From: Lachnospiraceae bacterium
GTDB taxonomy: Bacteria > Bacillota > Clostridia > Lachnospirales > Lachnospiraceae
Length of the DNA: 64,000 bases
Reading direction: 5' to 3'
NCBI GenBank assembly: GCA_910575035.1
Contig: CAJTDL010000003.1
Span: forward strand, 186,001-250,000
Positions 49,524-59,456 of this stretch are shown here, piece after piece. A program made the translations under genes and the position numbers. Position 1 is the stretch's first letter, and every line of letters starts with the position of its first letter. The notes beneath the pieces were generated by a model, which saw nothing but the letters and a program-made list of their open reading frames with translations, was not told the origin of the DNA and did no database searches.

Positions 49524-50753
49524 ATGAATGGAAATGTGATTGTAGGGCAATCAGGCGGCCCCACCGCCGTTATCAACTCCAGCCTGGCAGGCGTTTTCCG
49601 CACCGCCATTGACCGCGGGGCTAAAACTGTTTACGGGATGCGCTACGGTATCCAGGGCTTGTTGGACGAAATGTACGTAGACTTATCAGACTATATCAAG
49701 AATGAGCTGGACGTGGAAATCCTAAAGCGCACCCCTTCAGCATTCCTTGGCACCTGCCGCTACAAACTGCCAGCCATCCATGAGAACCAGGATATCTATG
49801 TAAAAATTTTCGAGATTCTGGACAAATTAGAGATTGAATGCTTTATCTATATTGGCGGCAATGATTCTATGGACACCATCAAGAAGCTTTCCGATTATGC
49901 AATCCTAACCGGAAAATCCCAGAAATTTGTGGGTGTTCCCAAAACCATCGACAATGACCTGGCCTTAACAGACCACACGCCTGGCTTTGGAAGCGCTGCA
50001 AAATATATCGCCACTTCCATCAAAGAAGTTATCCGTGATGGAAATGGATTCTCCTATCAGAAACAATTAGTTACCATTATTGAGATTATGGGGCGCAATG
50101 CCGGATGGCTGACAGGGGCTGCTGCCCTTGCCAAAGGCGAAGACTGTGAAGGCGTGGATCTGATCTACCTGCCAGAAGTGCCTTTTGATACCCAGAATTT
50201 TATTGAAGAAGTCCGTGACCTCCTGAAAACAAAGAGCACTGTATTTATTGCGATTTCAGAAGGAATCCGCTTAGCGGACGGCACCTATGTCAGCGAAGCT
50301 GGCGGCGGCTCTGACTATGTAGACGCCTTTGGCCACAAACAGCTGACAGGCTCCGCTACCTATCTTGCAAACCTAATTAACCATGAAATCGGCTGTAAGA
50401 CCAGGGCTGTAGAATTCAGTTCCCTCCAAAGAAGCGCGTCCCACCTGGCTTCCCGCGTGGACATCAACGAAGCCTTCATGGTAGGCGGTGCTGCTGTAAA
50501 GGCAGCCGATGAGGGAGATACCGGAAAAATGGTCGTAATCGACCGCGTGTCCGATGATCCTTACCAATCCGCAACAGGCGTTTACGACGTTCACAAAATT
50601 GCCAATGGCGAAAAAACTGTGCCAAGGGAATGGATCACAGAAAAAGGCGACTATGTCACAGACGATTTTATCGACTATGTGCGCCCATTGATTCAGGGAG
50701 ATTACCCATGTGTAATGGTAAACGGCCTGCCACGGCACTTATACCTGAAATAA
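49524..50753 (+). CDS. pfp: Pyrophosphate-dependent 6-phosphofructokinase
   Basis: A 409-residue phosphofructokinase of the PPi-type. Seen: the N-terminal GQSGGPTAVINSSLAG loop, GGNDSMDT (about residue 110; Asp where ATP-dependent enzymes have Gly) and VPKTIDNDLALTDHTPGFGSA, where Lys replaces the Gly of the ATP-type PGTIDND. These two changes define PPi use. It interconverts fructose 6-phosphate and fructose 1,6-bisphosphate reversibly, saving ATP in fermentation. The ATG at 49524 follows GGAGG at 8 nt; a Met 12 codons earlier lacks a site. It is monocistronic. Confidence 0.94.
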   Translation: MNGNVIVGQSGGPTAVINSSLAGVFRTAIDRGAKTVYGMRYGIQGLLDEMYVDLSDYIKNELDVEILKRTPSAFLGTCRYKLPAIHENQDIYVKIFEILDKLEIECFIYIGGNDSMDTIKKLSDYAILTGKSQKFVGVPKTIDNDLALTDHTPGFGSAAKYIATSIKEVIRDGNGFSYQKQLVTIIEIMGRNAGWLTGAAALAKGEDCEGVDLIYLPEVPFDTQNFIEEVRDLLKTKSTVFIAISEGIRLADGTYVSEAGGGSDYVDAFGHKQLTGSATYLANLINHEIGCKTRAVEFSSLQRSASHLASRVDINEAFMVGGAAVKAADEGDTGKMVVIDRVSDDPYQSATGVYDVHKIANGEKTVPREWITEKGDYVTDDFIDYVRPLIQGDYPCVMVNGLPRHLYLK

Positions 50754-50833
50754 TAGGCAGTCCTGCAAAATATGCCAATATGCCCGATAGCAGGGCGCAC
50801 TGCCCTGCCGGTTGGGCAGCCTGGCAATAACCA

Positions 50834-50887
50834 AAAGCCAGAATCCAGCAAAGGCACCATTCTTGCCTTGCCAGATTCTGGCTTTCT
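50834..50887 (+). terminator. Terminator of pfp
   Basis: A long nested stem: AGCCAGAAT (50836-50844) pairs with ATTCTGGCT (50875-50883), with an inner AAGGCA/TGCCTT, followed by TTCTGTATT. About 85 bp after the pfp stop. Before it, ATGCCCGATAG and GGGCG at 50780-50797 resemble part of the 50-bp repeat unit. Confidence 0.65.
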
Positions 50888-50908
50888 GTATTATCATAGG
50901 CTTTTATT

Positions 50909-50949
50909 GCAAAAGCCCTGCCATCCTTTTCCTTGGGAACGGCAGGGCT
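50909..50949 (-). terminator. Terminator of the FN3/InlB-repeat gene
   Basis: A 9-bp GC-rich stem (50914-50922 with 50941-50949) and an 18-nt loop, followed on the minus strand by TTTTGC. It starts 36 bp after the gene's stop. Confidence 0.7.
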
Positions 50950-50984
50950 ATAGGATTGATGGGGACGGCATTCCGCCCTATCTG

Positions 50985-52586
50985 CTATTTCACTTTTACA
51001 GCCGGGCTAAAGTCTCCGTTCACTTTTTTCTTTCCCTGTGTTTCAAACGCGCAGATTTTATAATACCAAACAGAAGATTTCTGCGGCTTCTTTTCTATAA
51101 ATTTAACCACCGAGCCCTTTGTAATAGTCTTCACCAGGGTATATTTCCCATTTTTGGTGCGGCTCCTGTAAATACGGTATCCGCCTGCCCTAGGGATTTT
51201 TTTCCAGCTCAGGCTTACATTTTTGGAAACTGCCTTAGCTGTTATTTTGGGCGTATTTACTTTGGCTGTTACTGCTGTACAGAGCTTGCCATAGACTGGC
51301 TTCTTGTCTGCCCCTGTCACATAAGCCCTGACCTTGTAATAGAAAACCTTGCCCTTCTTGTGGGTAATGGCGGCAGAAACTGTCTTTCCTGACTTAACCG
51401 TCTTTATGCGGGTATACTTCCCATTTTTCTTGTCACTACGGTATATTTCATATCCACTTGCGCCGCTGACCTTCTTCCAGGATACCGTAGCCTTGGAATC
51501 GCTTTTATAACGGACGGACAGGCTCTTGATGTTTGCCGGCCCTACGGTTACCTTCACAATAGAGCTGTAATTTCCATAAATGCGGCTGCCGTTTGCACCA
51601 TTCTGGAATGCCCGCATACGGAAGGCATGGGCAGTCGTATATTTATAGCTCTTAGAAAGGGTTGTTTTTGATGGATCTGTAAAACGTTTGACCAATGTAT
51701 CTTTTTTTGTCTTGGTGTTGTACTCATATAATTCATAGCCATTGGCATTCGCCACCTTTTTCCAGGAAAAAGCAACTGATTGGGATCCCGGCTTAATGGT
51801 GACCGTCAATTTAGGCGCTGCAACAGAATCAGCCTTTTTGAATGATGCCGCAATAGTATGGTTACTGGAAATATCCTTTATGGTATAGCTTGAAACTGCG
51901 CCAACACTTTTCCCATCCACTGTGACATCCTGGATAGCATACCCGGCGTTTGCTGTTATAGCAAATGTCTTGCTCTCTCCTTCCTTTACCGCAACAGAGC
52001 CTTGTGGGCTGATTTTTCCGCCAGTCCCTGCAGATGCAGTAATGGTATATTCCTTCTTCTGGCTGCTGACCAGGGCAGGCTCTGTATCATTCAGTTCAAT
52101 GGTCATAGTGGATTTCCCATTGGCATCCACATACTTCACTACAGGCTTTTCTACGCCGCCCATCTCACCGATAATCTCCGTCTTAAGGTCGTATTTCTCG
52201 CTGGTGGGCTGCAAAGACAAAATTCCCAGCACTGCACTTTCGCTGTCCTTAAAAATATCCTGTTCCTTTTTTCCCGAAAGAATTAGGTCCACCAGATAGG
52301 AACCGCCCGCTTCCTGGGTAATAGCAGCATCTTGAACCAAACTGCTGATTGATTTATCAAATTCGAATGCTGGGGCATCCATTGTCCCGTTTTCTGCAGT
52401 AACACGCAGCTGCAGGCGCAGGGATGTGATTGCCTCCGTCTTTCCTTCTGGAATTGTCAATGATACTTCTACCTTTTTGTCCCGCACTGTCAGTTTCCCG
52501 CTTTTATCTCCAACAGCATATACAGCCATTGGCACAAGGGCAAAGAGAAAGAATGACGCCAACATCATTTTTATCCATTTTTTCAT
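50985..52586 (-). CDS. Secreted FN3 / InlB B-repeat protein
   Basis: About 533 residues. Signal peptide 1-25 (MKKWIKMMLASFFLFALVPM...). A beta-rich N-terminal domain resembling cohesin-like modules (about 30-160), one divergent InlB B-repeat (about 185-255, TASAGTGGKISPQGSVAV), and three to four FN3-like modules (WKKVANANGYELYEY, WKKVSGASGYEIYRS, WKKIPRAGGYRIYRS). No catalytic motif or sorting signal. The ATG at 52586 follows GGAGGTAGAC. The FN3 modules resemble those of the 1641-2903 protein. Likely a surface or matrix protein; binding partner unknown. Confidence 0.82.
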   Translation of the reverse strand: MKKWIKMMLASFFLFALVPMAVYAVGDKSGKLTVRDKKVEVSLTIPEGKTEAITSLRLQLRVTAENGTMDAPAFEFDKSISSLVQDAAITQEAGGSYLVDLILSGKKEQDIFKDSESAVLGILSLQPTSEKYDLKTEIIGEMGGVEKPVVKYVDANGKSTMTIELNDTEPALVSSQKKEYTITASAGTGGKISPQGSVAVKEGESKTFAITANAGYAIQDVTVDGKSVGAVSSYTIKDISSNHTIAASFKKADSVAAPKLTVTIKPGSQSVAFSWKKVANANGYELYEYNTKTKKDTLVKRFTDPSKTTLSKSYKYTTAHAFRMRAFQNGANGSRIYGNYSSIVKVTVGPANIKSLSVRYKSDSKATVSWKKVSGASGYEIYRSDKKNGKYTRIKTVKSGKTVSAAITHKKGKVFYYKVRAYVTGADKKPVYGKLCTAVTAKVNTPKITAKAVSKNVSLSWKKIPRAGGYRIYRSRTKNGKYTLVKTITKGSVVKFIEKKPQKSSVWYYKICAFETQGKKKVNGDFSPAVKVK

Positions 52587-52657
52587 GTCTACCTCCAATG
52601 GCGCATAGCCCGCGCCAAATATCTGTTATTTCCTGCCATGCCAGTTGCATAAATGCC

Positions 52658-52717
52658 TTGCTGCAAAGGCACATCGTAAAGCTGCCCTTTCAGGGCGCAA
52701 TATGTGCCTAGCAGCAA
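52658..52717. repeat. Nested hairpin element downstream of the M60 peptidase gene
   Basis: TTGCTGC...GCAGCAA and AGGCACAT (52667-52674)/ATGTGCCT (52702-52709) form a long stem around a GCCCT-TTC-AGGGC hairpin. It may terminate the M60 gene, but shares the 14-mer GCCCTGAAAGGGCA (inverted) with the fold at 16822-16894, so a dispersed repeat is likely. Confidence 0.5.
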
Positions 52718-52730
52718 AGAAAACGCTGGC

Positions 52731-55700
52731 TTAATCGGGTATCTTGCCTTCCAGGGTAATCTCTGGCAAAACTTTAGGAATTTCGATCACCTGGGTATCG
52801 CTGACGATACGTTCGCCTTCCAGGGTCAGGGCATTATCCACACGGTACAGCTCACCGCGCACGCCCTGGATCTTGCTTAAGGTATTTGCATCCCAATGCC
52901 CTGGCTCCACATAATATACCCATGTGCCGTTAGATGTCTCACCTAATTCCCCATGGTCTGGGACTTCTGCAAATATCACCTGTGCAGCATGGACTTCACC
53001 TTCCTCCTTGCCTATGACATTGCCGTCCTCATCGTAGATTGGATCGCCTTCTTTGGCGCCTATCACATTACCCTCTGTGTCATAAAGAATCACTACATTA
53101 TAGGCCGGGTTCCCTTTGTAGGTTCCGGTAAAGACCAAAGAGCCTTCCGGGATCACATCCGCATCCTGTTTTCCATACTTGTAATCCGCTGATAATACGC
53201 CAATTGCCGGCGTCCCGTCTGCAGTTGACATAAATTCCAGGTTATCGCCAGAGGGCCCGCATATCTCGATTTCCTTAATGGAAACAGAAGCTTGTGTGCT
53301 GCCCTCCTGGCCATCTCCTGCCCCCGCTGGGGCAATGGTCAGCCTTACATACCTGGCATCGTATGTGCCGATAAAGTCTGTCTTCCTGTCTCCTGCCTCT
53401 GTAATGCAGTCCAGCCAGATTGTCTGCTCCTCTGTGCCGTTTAAGCCTGTATAGCCTTTCTTGGCCTCTGTCCAGCTTGTGCCGTCCTGGCTGACCTCAA
53501 CTGTTATCTGCCCCAAAGCATCGCCCAGGTATTTCAAGGCAGTTACCTGCTCTGTCCTGTGCATGTCAATCGTAATGGTGGCTGTGCCAGTATATGTGCC
53601 GCTGTATGTGCCTGCCTCTGTCCTGTCATTGTCCAGGATCCTCTCAATGCTGTTGACTTTCTTTTGCGGAACGCTTCCATTGCTGTTATAGCCGCTGTCT
53701 GGGTCATCCTCACCTGGATCAATTACTTTATCGTCTGCAGAAACCATGGTCGTCTCAATGGTCCACTCAGATTTGTCCAGGATTCCCTCAGTCTGGATCT
53801 TGGATGAACCTGCGTCTGCCGCATTGGAATAATTCAAATATTTATCTACAGCGCGCACCTCATAGGACATCACCCTATTATTGATTGTGGTGACTGTATC
53901 CACATAGACGGTGGAAGCTGCTGTTTGGATTGGAATAAACCCTATCACTTTTGTATCCTTTTTCCCATTTGAAATCATGCTGCGGCTGATTTCATAACCC
54001 AGGATCAATTCCGCATCCTGATTTGTCCGAATATCTATGCTCACCTGGTTCGAAGCTGTCTTTACGGTGGCAGTAACTGCATCCTTGCCCTTCACAGTAA
54101 CTGTCTCTTCTGTCTCTGGGTGGTCTACACGGTAATTCCTTGCATCTGGGTTGACATAGTAAAGGGCTTTCTCCTCCGGCTCTCCATACTTCTGTGCATA
54201 TGCAGCCGTTGCCTCATCCGGCACCATGCCCCAACGCTCAAAGAATGGAAGGATGTTCTTATTTGCCGCGGCGCAAGCCAGGCGCATCAGGTTCTGGTCA
54301 GTGCCACCATTCAGGGCAAGGCCTGCCTGGGGCGCATTTGCCGCATTTCTGGAATAGGTATCCATCCGGGCGAAGAACAGATTGTCAAACTGGTCTTGGT
54401 AGGTATCATAAATATGCTGGTCGTCCTTATTATTGTCAAAGGCTAAATGAAGCTGCCAATACAGCGCAAGCTGCGTAAATACATTAGAAGCCCGCCCTAC
54501 TGTCCCGGAAGTCACCTTTTTGTATACATTTTCATAGGTATACCGCTGGGTGCCTGTTAAAAGCTGTGAAAAATAATTGTTCGTAATCTCTGCAACTGCA
54601 TAAGACCCCTGGTTGATGTTATGGCCGATTTCGTGGGCAATTCCCCAGCCAAAGCTGTTCATGCTGTTCGCCGAAGACAGTGCAGAAGACCCCCATTGTA
54701 TGCCGATATGGTTGCCTGACGCATACATAAATGCGCCTGCAAACATCCGCATATACCGGATATTCAAATGCTGTGACGGCAAAGCGTTATTTCCTTTGGC
54801 TGTCCCTGCGCTATCGCTTAAGCCCTTGTGATGGTAGAACAGCGCCATAGTATCTTCCATGGCTTTCAAGGCATTATCCAGCTTTGTGACTTTATCCCCT
54901 GCACTGGCCAAGCCTGCCCAGATCTGTGTGGCCGGCAAAGAGTACATCATTTGATCCATCATGATATCTGTTGCATTTAAAATACAGCATCTCTGGTCAT
55001 ACTCATAATTAACATGATTAACGCCTACATGCTTCTCTTCATGGCCAGCCTGGATTGTGCCTACATAACTCTCCAATTCATTCACATAAGCCCGGATCGC
55101 CTCTGTACGCTCGTTTCCTGTTTTGCCGTTTACGATCAGGGATGGGATCTTGCTTCCGCCGCTGATACGAACAGCATATTTATCAGCAGCATTATTACCT
55201 GTATAGGCCACATAAAGCTGCCCGCCACGCTCATAATCATTTGTGGTAATCTGCGGAACTGTAATCTCATTCCTCCCTACCTTCAGGTTTACTGCCCTGG
55301 CAACTGCATTGGCCTCGGAATTGTACTGGGTAAATACAAGCTGCAAGTATGTGTTATCCCCTGTCCTTAAGGTATTATGCCCTACATAAACTAACAGGGT
55401 CTCGCCTGTATAGGCAACTTTGCCAAGAGGCTGCCATGCATTCAGGCCCCCAAATCCAAGATGCCCATCCTTTCTGGCAGTGATCTGGTTATCTACCTCA
55501 AAGGAAGGCGCCAGATTAGAGGTTAAGATCTCCCTGGCTGTCTTCAGTTCCAGCATAAGCTCATTGTAAAGAGGGTGCTTCTCCCCGCTTTGTACATCCA
55601 CAGTATCCAGACGGTCCTGCAATGCCTGGATCGTAGCTTCTGTCACGTCTTCCCGCAAGGTTGTATGCATCTCATCCATATACAGCCCCATAATGTCGTC

Positions 55701-58175
55701 TTCCAGGGAATCGTATTGATAGAAACGGATTTCACCCACCATCATATTAATTCTGCCTGATCCCCTGCCTAGGCTTATATGGATCTTATTGGCTGTAATC
55801 GTTGTATCTAATTTAATAATATAATAAGGATTATTATGGACATCTTTTCTGGCCAGCAGGCGTGCGCCTACAATCCGTTCCTGCGTGGGATTATCTGTTG
55901 ACCAATAGCCAATCCTGGCATATGTTACTGCTGCCTGCTGGTTCGCAGCTGCATAAGCAATATAATTCATCTGATAATCCTGGTCCAGGGTGACCGTCAT
56001 GCCCCGGTCATTGGCTGGGTAAGCCACACCGTCATCCCAGTCTGCTTTTGTCCAATAGGAGCCATAATCATCATCTACAAGCCCCCAGGCGCTGCGTGCC
56101 CTCGAATCCTCTTCATCCAAGGGGCTTGCCACCATAGACGCCCCGCCATGCCCTCCATAGATGGCATCTTTGATGTGGTTTGTCACTTTCCCCTCTCCAT
56201 TGGAGGTATTCAGAAGCTTATAGTTCGGCAGCTCTGGCAGCGCCACATCCGTTGTCTCTGCCACAGCGCGCAGGGAGGGGCTGCCCCATCCAAGCTCATT
56301 CCATCCTTTGACATAAACTGCATATTTCTCATTATCCTCCAGGCCTGGAATAATATAGCTGGTGCCATTAATCTTGCCTGTGCCTTCTTTTGTCTCCTGG
56401 AAGCCTTCCACTACTGGACGGAATGCCGTATCCTCTTCATCGTATTTTTTGTAATACACCATATATCCATTGGAATCGTCCATATCCTTCCAGGACACTG
56501 TAATGGAACGGTAACCGCCCTTTGCTGTCACATTGTCCACAGCTGCAGGCAATTTCTGCGGCTTAGGCTCCCCAATCTGCTCGTTGGACCATGGGCTGCA
56601 CCAATCACCGTTAACGGAACGCACCTTAATGGTATACTTTTGGAAATTGATTAAACTTTTGTCGTTAATACTGCTAATAATATGCTGTGTATTGGATACA
56701 CGGACAATGTGCGTCTCATTTCCTGTCTGCCCTTTTACGGGGCCGGAAACATAAACCTCATAGCCTGTCACATTTACCTGCTTGTTCCAGGAAACTGTCA
56801 GGGCCTTATCGCCAGATACAGGCGCATTCAATGTAGGGATATCCAGCTTCGGCGCAGGGATCCGGCTCTCCATATCGTTCACGAACTCTACCTTTGCGAT
56901 ATTTACCAGTGGCTCTGTTTTCTTCGTCCCTGTAATCGTAATGGTCACCCGCTTCACTGCAACCTGCGTGCCAAAATCCAAGATCAGGGAACCGTCTGGC
57001 TCTACCGTTACACTAGGCGCAATGGCAGCAGCCTTTACATCCATTTGGATGCCTGATTGGCCGCTGGCAGCATAAGCCTGGGCTGACGTAGTGCCCAAAG
57101 GCACCAAAAGCTCCTGGTCATTGCCTGTCTCGTCCACATATATAACCGTGGCGTTGCCATCGGATATGGCACTGGAAATATCCTCCCCAGCCTCAACCTC
57201 CAAAGGCGCATAAATAGTCATGCCCCCTACGATTGGGATTGTGGCAGGGTCTGCATCTTCCTCAGCCAGTGCAAATTCCAGCCCAACCGGATTCTCAGGG
57301 GAAATCCCCGCCTCTGGGTTAGCAGGCTTTAAGGCAACGCTGCCTGCATGGTTCAGCAGGTCTTCTACATTGCCTTCTATGGTAGTCCCCTCCACAGCCT
57401 GCGCCTGCTTCGCCCTTACATTCTTCTGCACCTCTTGGGTAGCCTCCTGATTTTCATCCAGGCTCTGAACCACCAGCTGCAGGTCCGCAATATCCGTAAC
57501 CCCATCCTGGTTCAAATCATAGGCTGTGTCATTTATTTTTCCACGGATCGCATCCAGAATGGCTTTTGTATCCGCCTGGCCGATCTCCCCATCGCCAGTC
57601 ACATCGCCTGGGCGGAGCCATCCATATGTATATTGGCCTATGATAGTCTGTTCTGCCCCAATCCGTACTTTGCTGACACTGTCTTCTTCCACTGTGACCG
57701 TCTGGGTATAATCTGCAAACCCTTTTGCCTGTATCAAAAGGGTATATGCCCCAGGGGACAGGATAAACCTGGCTGTTTTAGAATCCCCGTCACTAAAATC
57801 CAATTCCTTTGGCTCAGTTTCCTGGCCTCCTGTGACCTGCACCCTTACAGCGCCCTGGAATGGGAAACGCTGTGATTTATGTACTTCTACTTGCAGTGCG
57901 CTCTCTATCTGTTCAGCAGCGCCTTCCCCTTCTGTTTCGGAAGGCATATCTGCCGCCTTGGTATTTTCATTATTTTTGTCTGCACCTGCCTCTTCTTGTG
58001 CATCTGCGCTTACTGCCTCCACGCTTGCCTCATCCTGGCCTGGCCCGCCATCCTGGGATTCTGCCACAGAATCGCCCAAATCTGGCAAGGCGGCTCCATA
58101 AGCTGGCATGGCAGAGCCAATCCAGGACTGGAGCACCAGGCAGACAGCCAACAGCACTGTCATCGCTCTCTTCAT
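52731..58175 (-). CDS. Secreted M60-family metallopeptidase with dockerin, FN3 and F5/8C domains
   Basis: 1,814 residues. Signal peptide about 1-28; acidic low-complexity segment; a PEGA-like beta domain (about 95-175); a type I dockerin (about 187-232, paired GDVTGDGEIGQAD and DLNQDGVTDIAD calcium loops); FN3 modules (about 440-640); an F5/8C carbohydrate-binding domain (about 680-810); an M60 peptidase region with zinc motif HEIGH at 1181-1185, Glu1182 catalytic; then an FN3-like and a second F5/8C domain (about 1510-1640). M60 enzymes cleave O-glycosylated mucin-like proteins. The dockerin suggests assembly onto a cohesin-bearing partner, not seen here. No sorting signal. Confidence 0.92.
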   Translation of the reverse strand: MKRAMTVLLAVCLVLQSWIGSAMPAYGAALPDLGDSVAESQDGGPGQDEASVEAVSADAQEEAGADKNNENTKAADMPSETEGEGAAEQIESALQVEVHKSQRFPFQGAVRVQVTGGQETEPKELDFSDGDSKTARFILSPGAYTLLIQAKGFADYTQTVTVEEDSVSKVRIGAEQTIIGQYTYGWLRPGDVTGDGEIGQADTKAILDAIRGKINDTAYDLNQDGVTDIADLQLVVQSLDENQEATQEVQKNVRAKQAQAVEGTTIEGNVEDLLNHAGSVALKPANPEAGISPENPVGLEFALAEEDADPATIPIVGGMTIYAPLEVEAGEDISSAISDGNATVIYVDETGNDQELLVPLGTTSAQAYAASGQSGIQMDVKAAAIAPSVTVEPDGSLILDFGTQVAVKRVTITITGTKKTEPLVNIAKVEFVNDMESRIPAPKLDIPTLNAPVSGDKALTVSWNKQVNVTGYEVYVSGPVKGQTGNETHIVRVSNTQHIISSINDKSLINFQKYTIKVRSVNGDWCSPWSNEQIGEPKPQKLPAAVDNVTAKGGYRSITVSWKDMDDSNGYMVYYKKYDEEDTAFRPVVEGFQETKEGTGKINGTSYIIPGLEDNEKYAVYVKGWNELGWGSPSLRAVAETTDVALPELPNYKLLNTSNGEGKVTNHIKDAIYGGHGGASMVASPLDEEDSRARSAWGLVDDDYGSYWTKADWDDGVAYPANDRGMTVTLDQDYQMNYIAYAAANQQAAVTYARIGYWSTDNPTQERIVGARLLARKDVHNNPYYIIKLDTTITANKIHISLGRGSGRINMMVGEIRFYQYDSLEDDIMGLYMDEMHTTLREDVTEATIQALQDRLDTVDVQSGEKHPLYNELMLELKTAREILTSNLAPSFEVDNQITARKDGHLGFGGLNAWQPLGKVAYTGETLLVYVGHNTLRTGDNTYLQLVFTQYNSEANAVARAVNLKVGRNEITVPQITTNDYERGGQLYVAYTGNNAADKYAVRISGGSKIPSLIVNGKTGNERTEAIRAYVNELESYVGTIQAGHEEKHVGVNHVNYEYDQRCCILNATDIMMDQMMYSLPATQIWAGLASAGDKVTKLDNALKAMEDTMALFYHHKGLSDSAGTAKGNNALPSQHLNIRYMRMFAGAFMYASGNHIGIQWGSSALSSANSMNSFGWGIAHEIGHNINQGSYAVAEITNNYFSQLLTGTQRYTYENVYKKVTSGTVGRASNVFTQLALYWQLHLAFDNNKDDQHIYDTYQDQFDNLFFARMDTYSRNAANAPQAGLALNGGTDQNLMRLACAAANKNILPFFERWGMVPDEATAAYAQKYGEPEEKALYYVNPDARNYRVDHPETEETVTVKGKDAVTATVKTASNQVSIDIRTNQDAELILGYEISRSMISNGKKDTKVIGFIPIQTAASTVYVDTVTTINNRVMSYEVRAVDKYLNYSNAADAGSSKIQTEGILDKSEWTIETTMVSADDKVIDPGEDDPDSGYNSNGSVPQKKVNSIERILDNDRTEAGTYSGTYTGTATITIDMHRTEQVTALKYLGDALGQITVEVSQDGTSWTEAKKGYTGLNGTEEQTIWLDCITEAGDRKTDFIGTYDARYVRLTIAPAGAGDGQEGSTQASVSIKEIEICGPSGDNLEFMSTADGTPAIGVLSADYKYGKQDADVIPEGSLVFTGTYKGNPAYNVVILYDTEGNVIGAKEGDPIYDEDGNVIGKEEGEVHAAQVIFAEVPDHGELGETSNGTWVYYVEPGHWDANTLSKIQGVRGELYRVDNALTLEGERIVSDTQVIEIPKVLPEITLEGKIPD

Positions 58176-58266
58176 TTCTCACTTTTCCTTTCTACAAAAA
58201 TATAAAACTTATCATAATACTGTAACCTGTAGCTTAACAGTTTTGAAGATAAAAATCAAGTACCAT

Positions 58267-59178
58267 TCAGAATAAATCCTTTTTTTTGAAAAACCACACA
58301 CAAGCCAACACGACCGCCAAACTGAGAACCCACACAAAAGCATACCCATGCCGCCACAGCAATTCTGGCATTCCGGCAAAATTCATGCCATACCAGCCTG
58401 CAATTAATGTCAATGGCATAAATATGGCGCTGACTGTCGTAAACATTTTCATAATCCTATTTTGCTCAAAGGACAGGGCTGCGTCTAAGGCTTCCCGGAT
58501 ATGCACCAGCTCTTCATACAGGAACTGGGTTTCCTCTGTCAGGTGGCGCAATTTATTTTCATAGACACGAAAGTAGCAAGACGCTCCTTCCGTCATCATC
58601 TGGCTTTGGGTCTCTTCCTTCTTTTGTACCAGGCCATTGATCCCCTCGACAATATTCAAAAACTGCGCATAGTCATTTTTCCATACGCTAAGCAGCCGTT
58701 TGCATTCAAAAATCGTCTGGTTCCGATTCCTGCTGACCTTGCCAATAACGATCTCATGCTCCATTTCGATCAGGTACTTCTCCATACTTTCTACTTTTTT
58801 CTGCCCGCGCTCCAAAATCCCTTCGAATATGGCTTCAATCCGTTCTTCAAGTTCATCGCCATCAGCTGTTGGATTGGATTTTAAAGACTCTTTCATTTGC
58901 TGGAAAACGCCTTTTTCATCCTGCAGCACTGCAAGGATGAAATCCTGGCTGTTTAACAGGAATGCCGCATTGACGATCTGCCTCTCGCCATCGCCTTCTT
59001 CGTGGAGGCTAAACGCCCCATAAATAGAGCCTTCCATAACCTTTACGCCGTTCCAGTAGGAGGGTTCCAGCTTATAAACAGAACGCCGCAGCAGGTCTTC
59101 TGCTTCACTCCTTTCTTTTGAGATTAGCTGTTCCCACTCTATGATCTGTATGCTGCCTTTTTTTCCTGATTCTGCCAT
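58267..59178 (-). CDS. CorA-family divalent metal ion transporter
   Basis: A 303-residue protein with a cytoplasmic alpha/beta and helical stalk domain (about 1-240) and two C-terminal membrane helices. The defining loop motif YGMNF lies after the first helix, and the tail is basic (FFKKKDLF). It transports Mg2+ or related cations down the membrane potential. Neighbours (M60 peptidase upstream, SpoIIP downstream) suggest no specific partner. Usual length for the family. Confidence 0.88.
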   Translation of the reverse strand: MAESGKKGSIQIIEWEQLISKERSEAEDLLRRSVYKLEPSYWNGVKVMEGSIYGAFSLHEEGDGERQIVNAAFLLNSQDFILAVLQDEKGVFQQMKESLKSNPTADGDELEERIEAIFEGILERGQKKVESMEKYLIEMEHEIVIGKVSRNRNQTIFECKRLLSVWKNDYAQFLNIVEGINGLVQKKEETQSQMMTEGASCYFRVYENKLRHLTEETQFLYEELVHIREALDAALSFEQNRIMKMFTTVSAIFMPLTLIAGWYGMNFAGMPELLWRHGYAFVWVLSLAVVLACVWFFKKKDLF

Positions 59179-59456
59179 TGATTGATACCTGCTTTCTTGT
59201 GGAATGGTTTATGTAAGGGGCAGGATGCCGGCAGAAAAAGTAAGGGCAGCATCATGGAGAATGCTGTTGGAAACAGGGGAACTTGTAATGAATTTCGGCA
59301 AAAAAGGATAAGAGGATAATAAGGGATGGGGAATATGTGGAAATTTTTTAGGGAGAAGGGGCGGATTTCACCTCCGCTGAAAGCACCCTGCATTGCCCAC
59401 AGAGGGAAAGCGCCCGCCCACATCGGCTGGTATCGCCTTGCGAAAGTATGCCCAAT

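Noticed and set aside
59139-59423. Minus-strand 94-codon frame between corA and spoIIP
   Set aside because: It overlaps the corA start, has no ribosome binding site and no recognisable pattern. The 278-bp gap otherwise shows only a weak GCGGA/TCCGC hairpin near 59361-59384.
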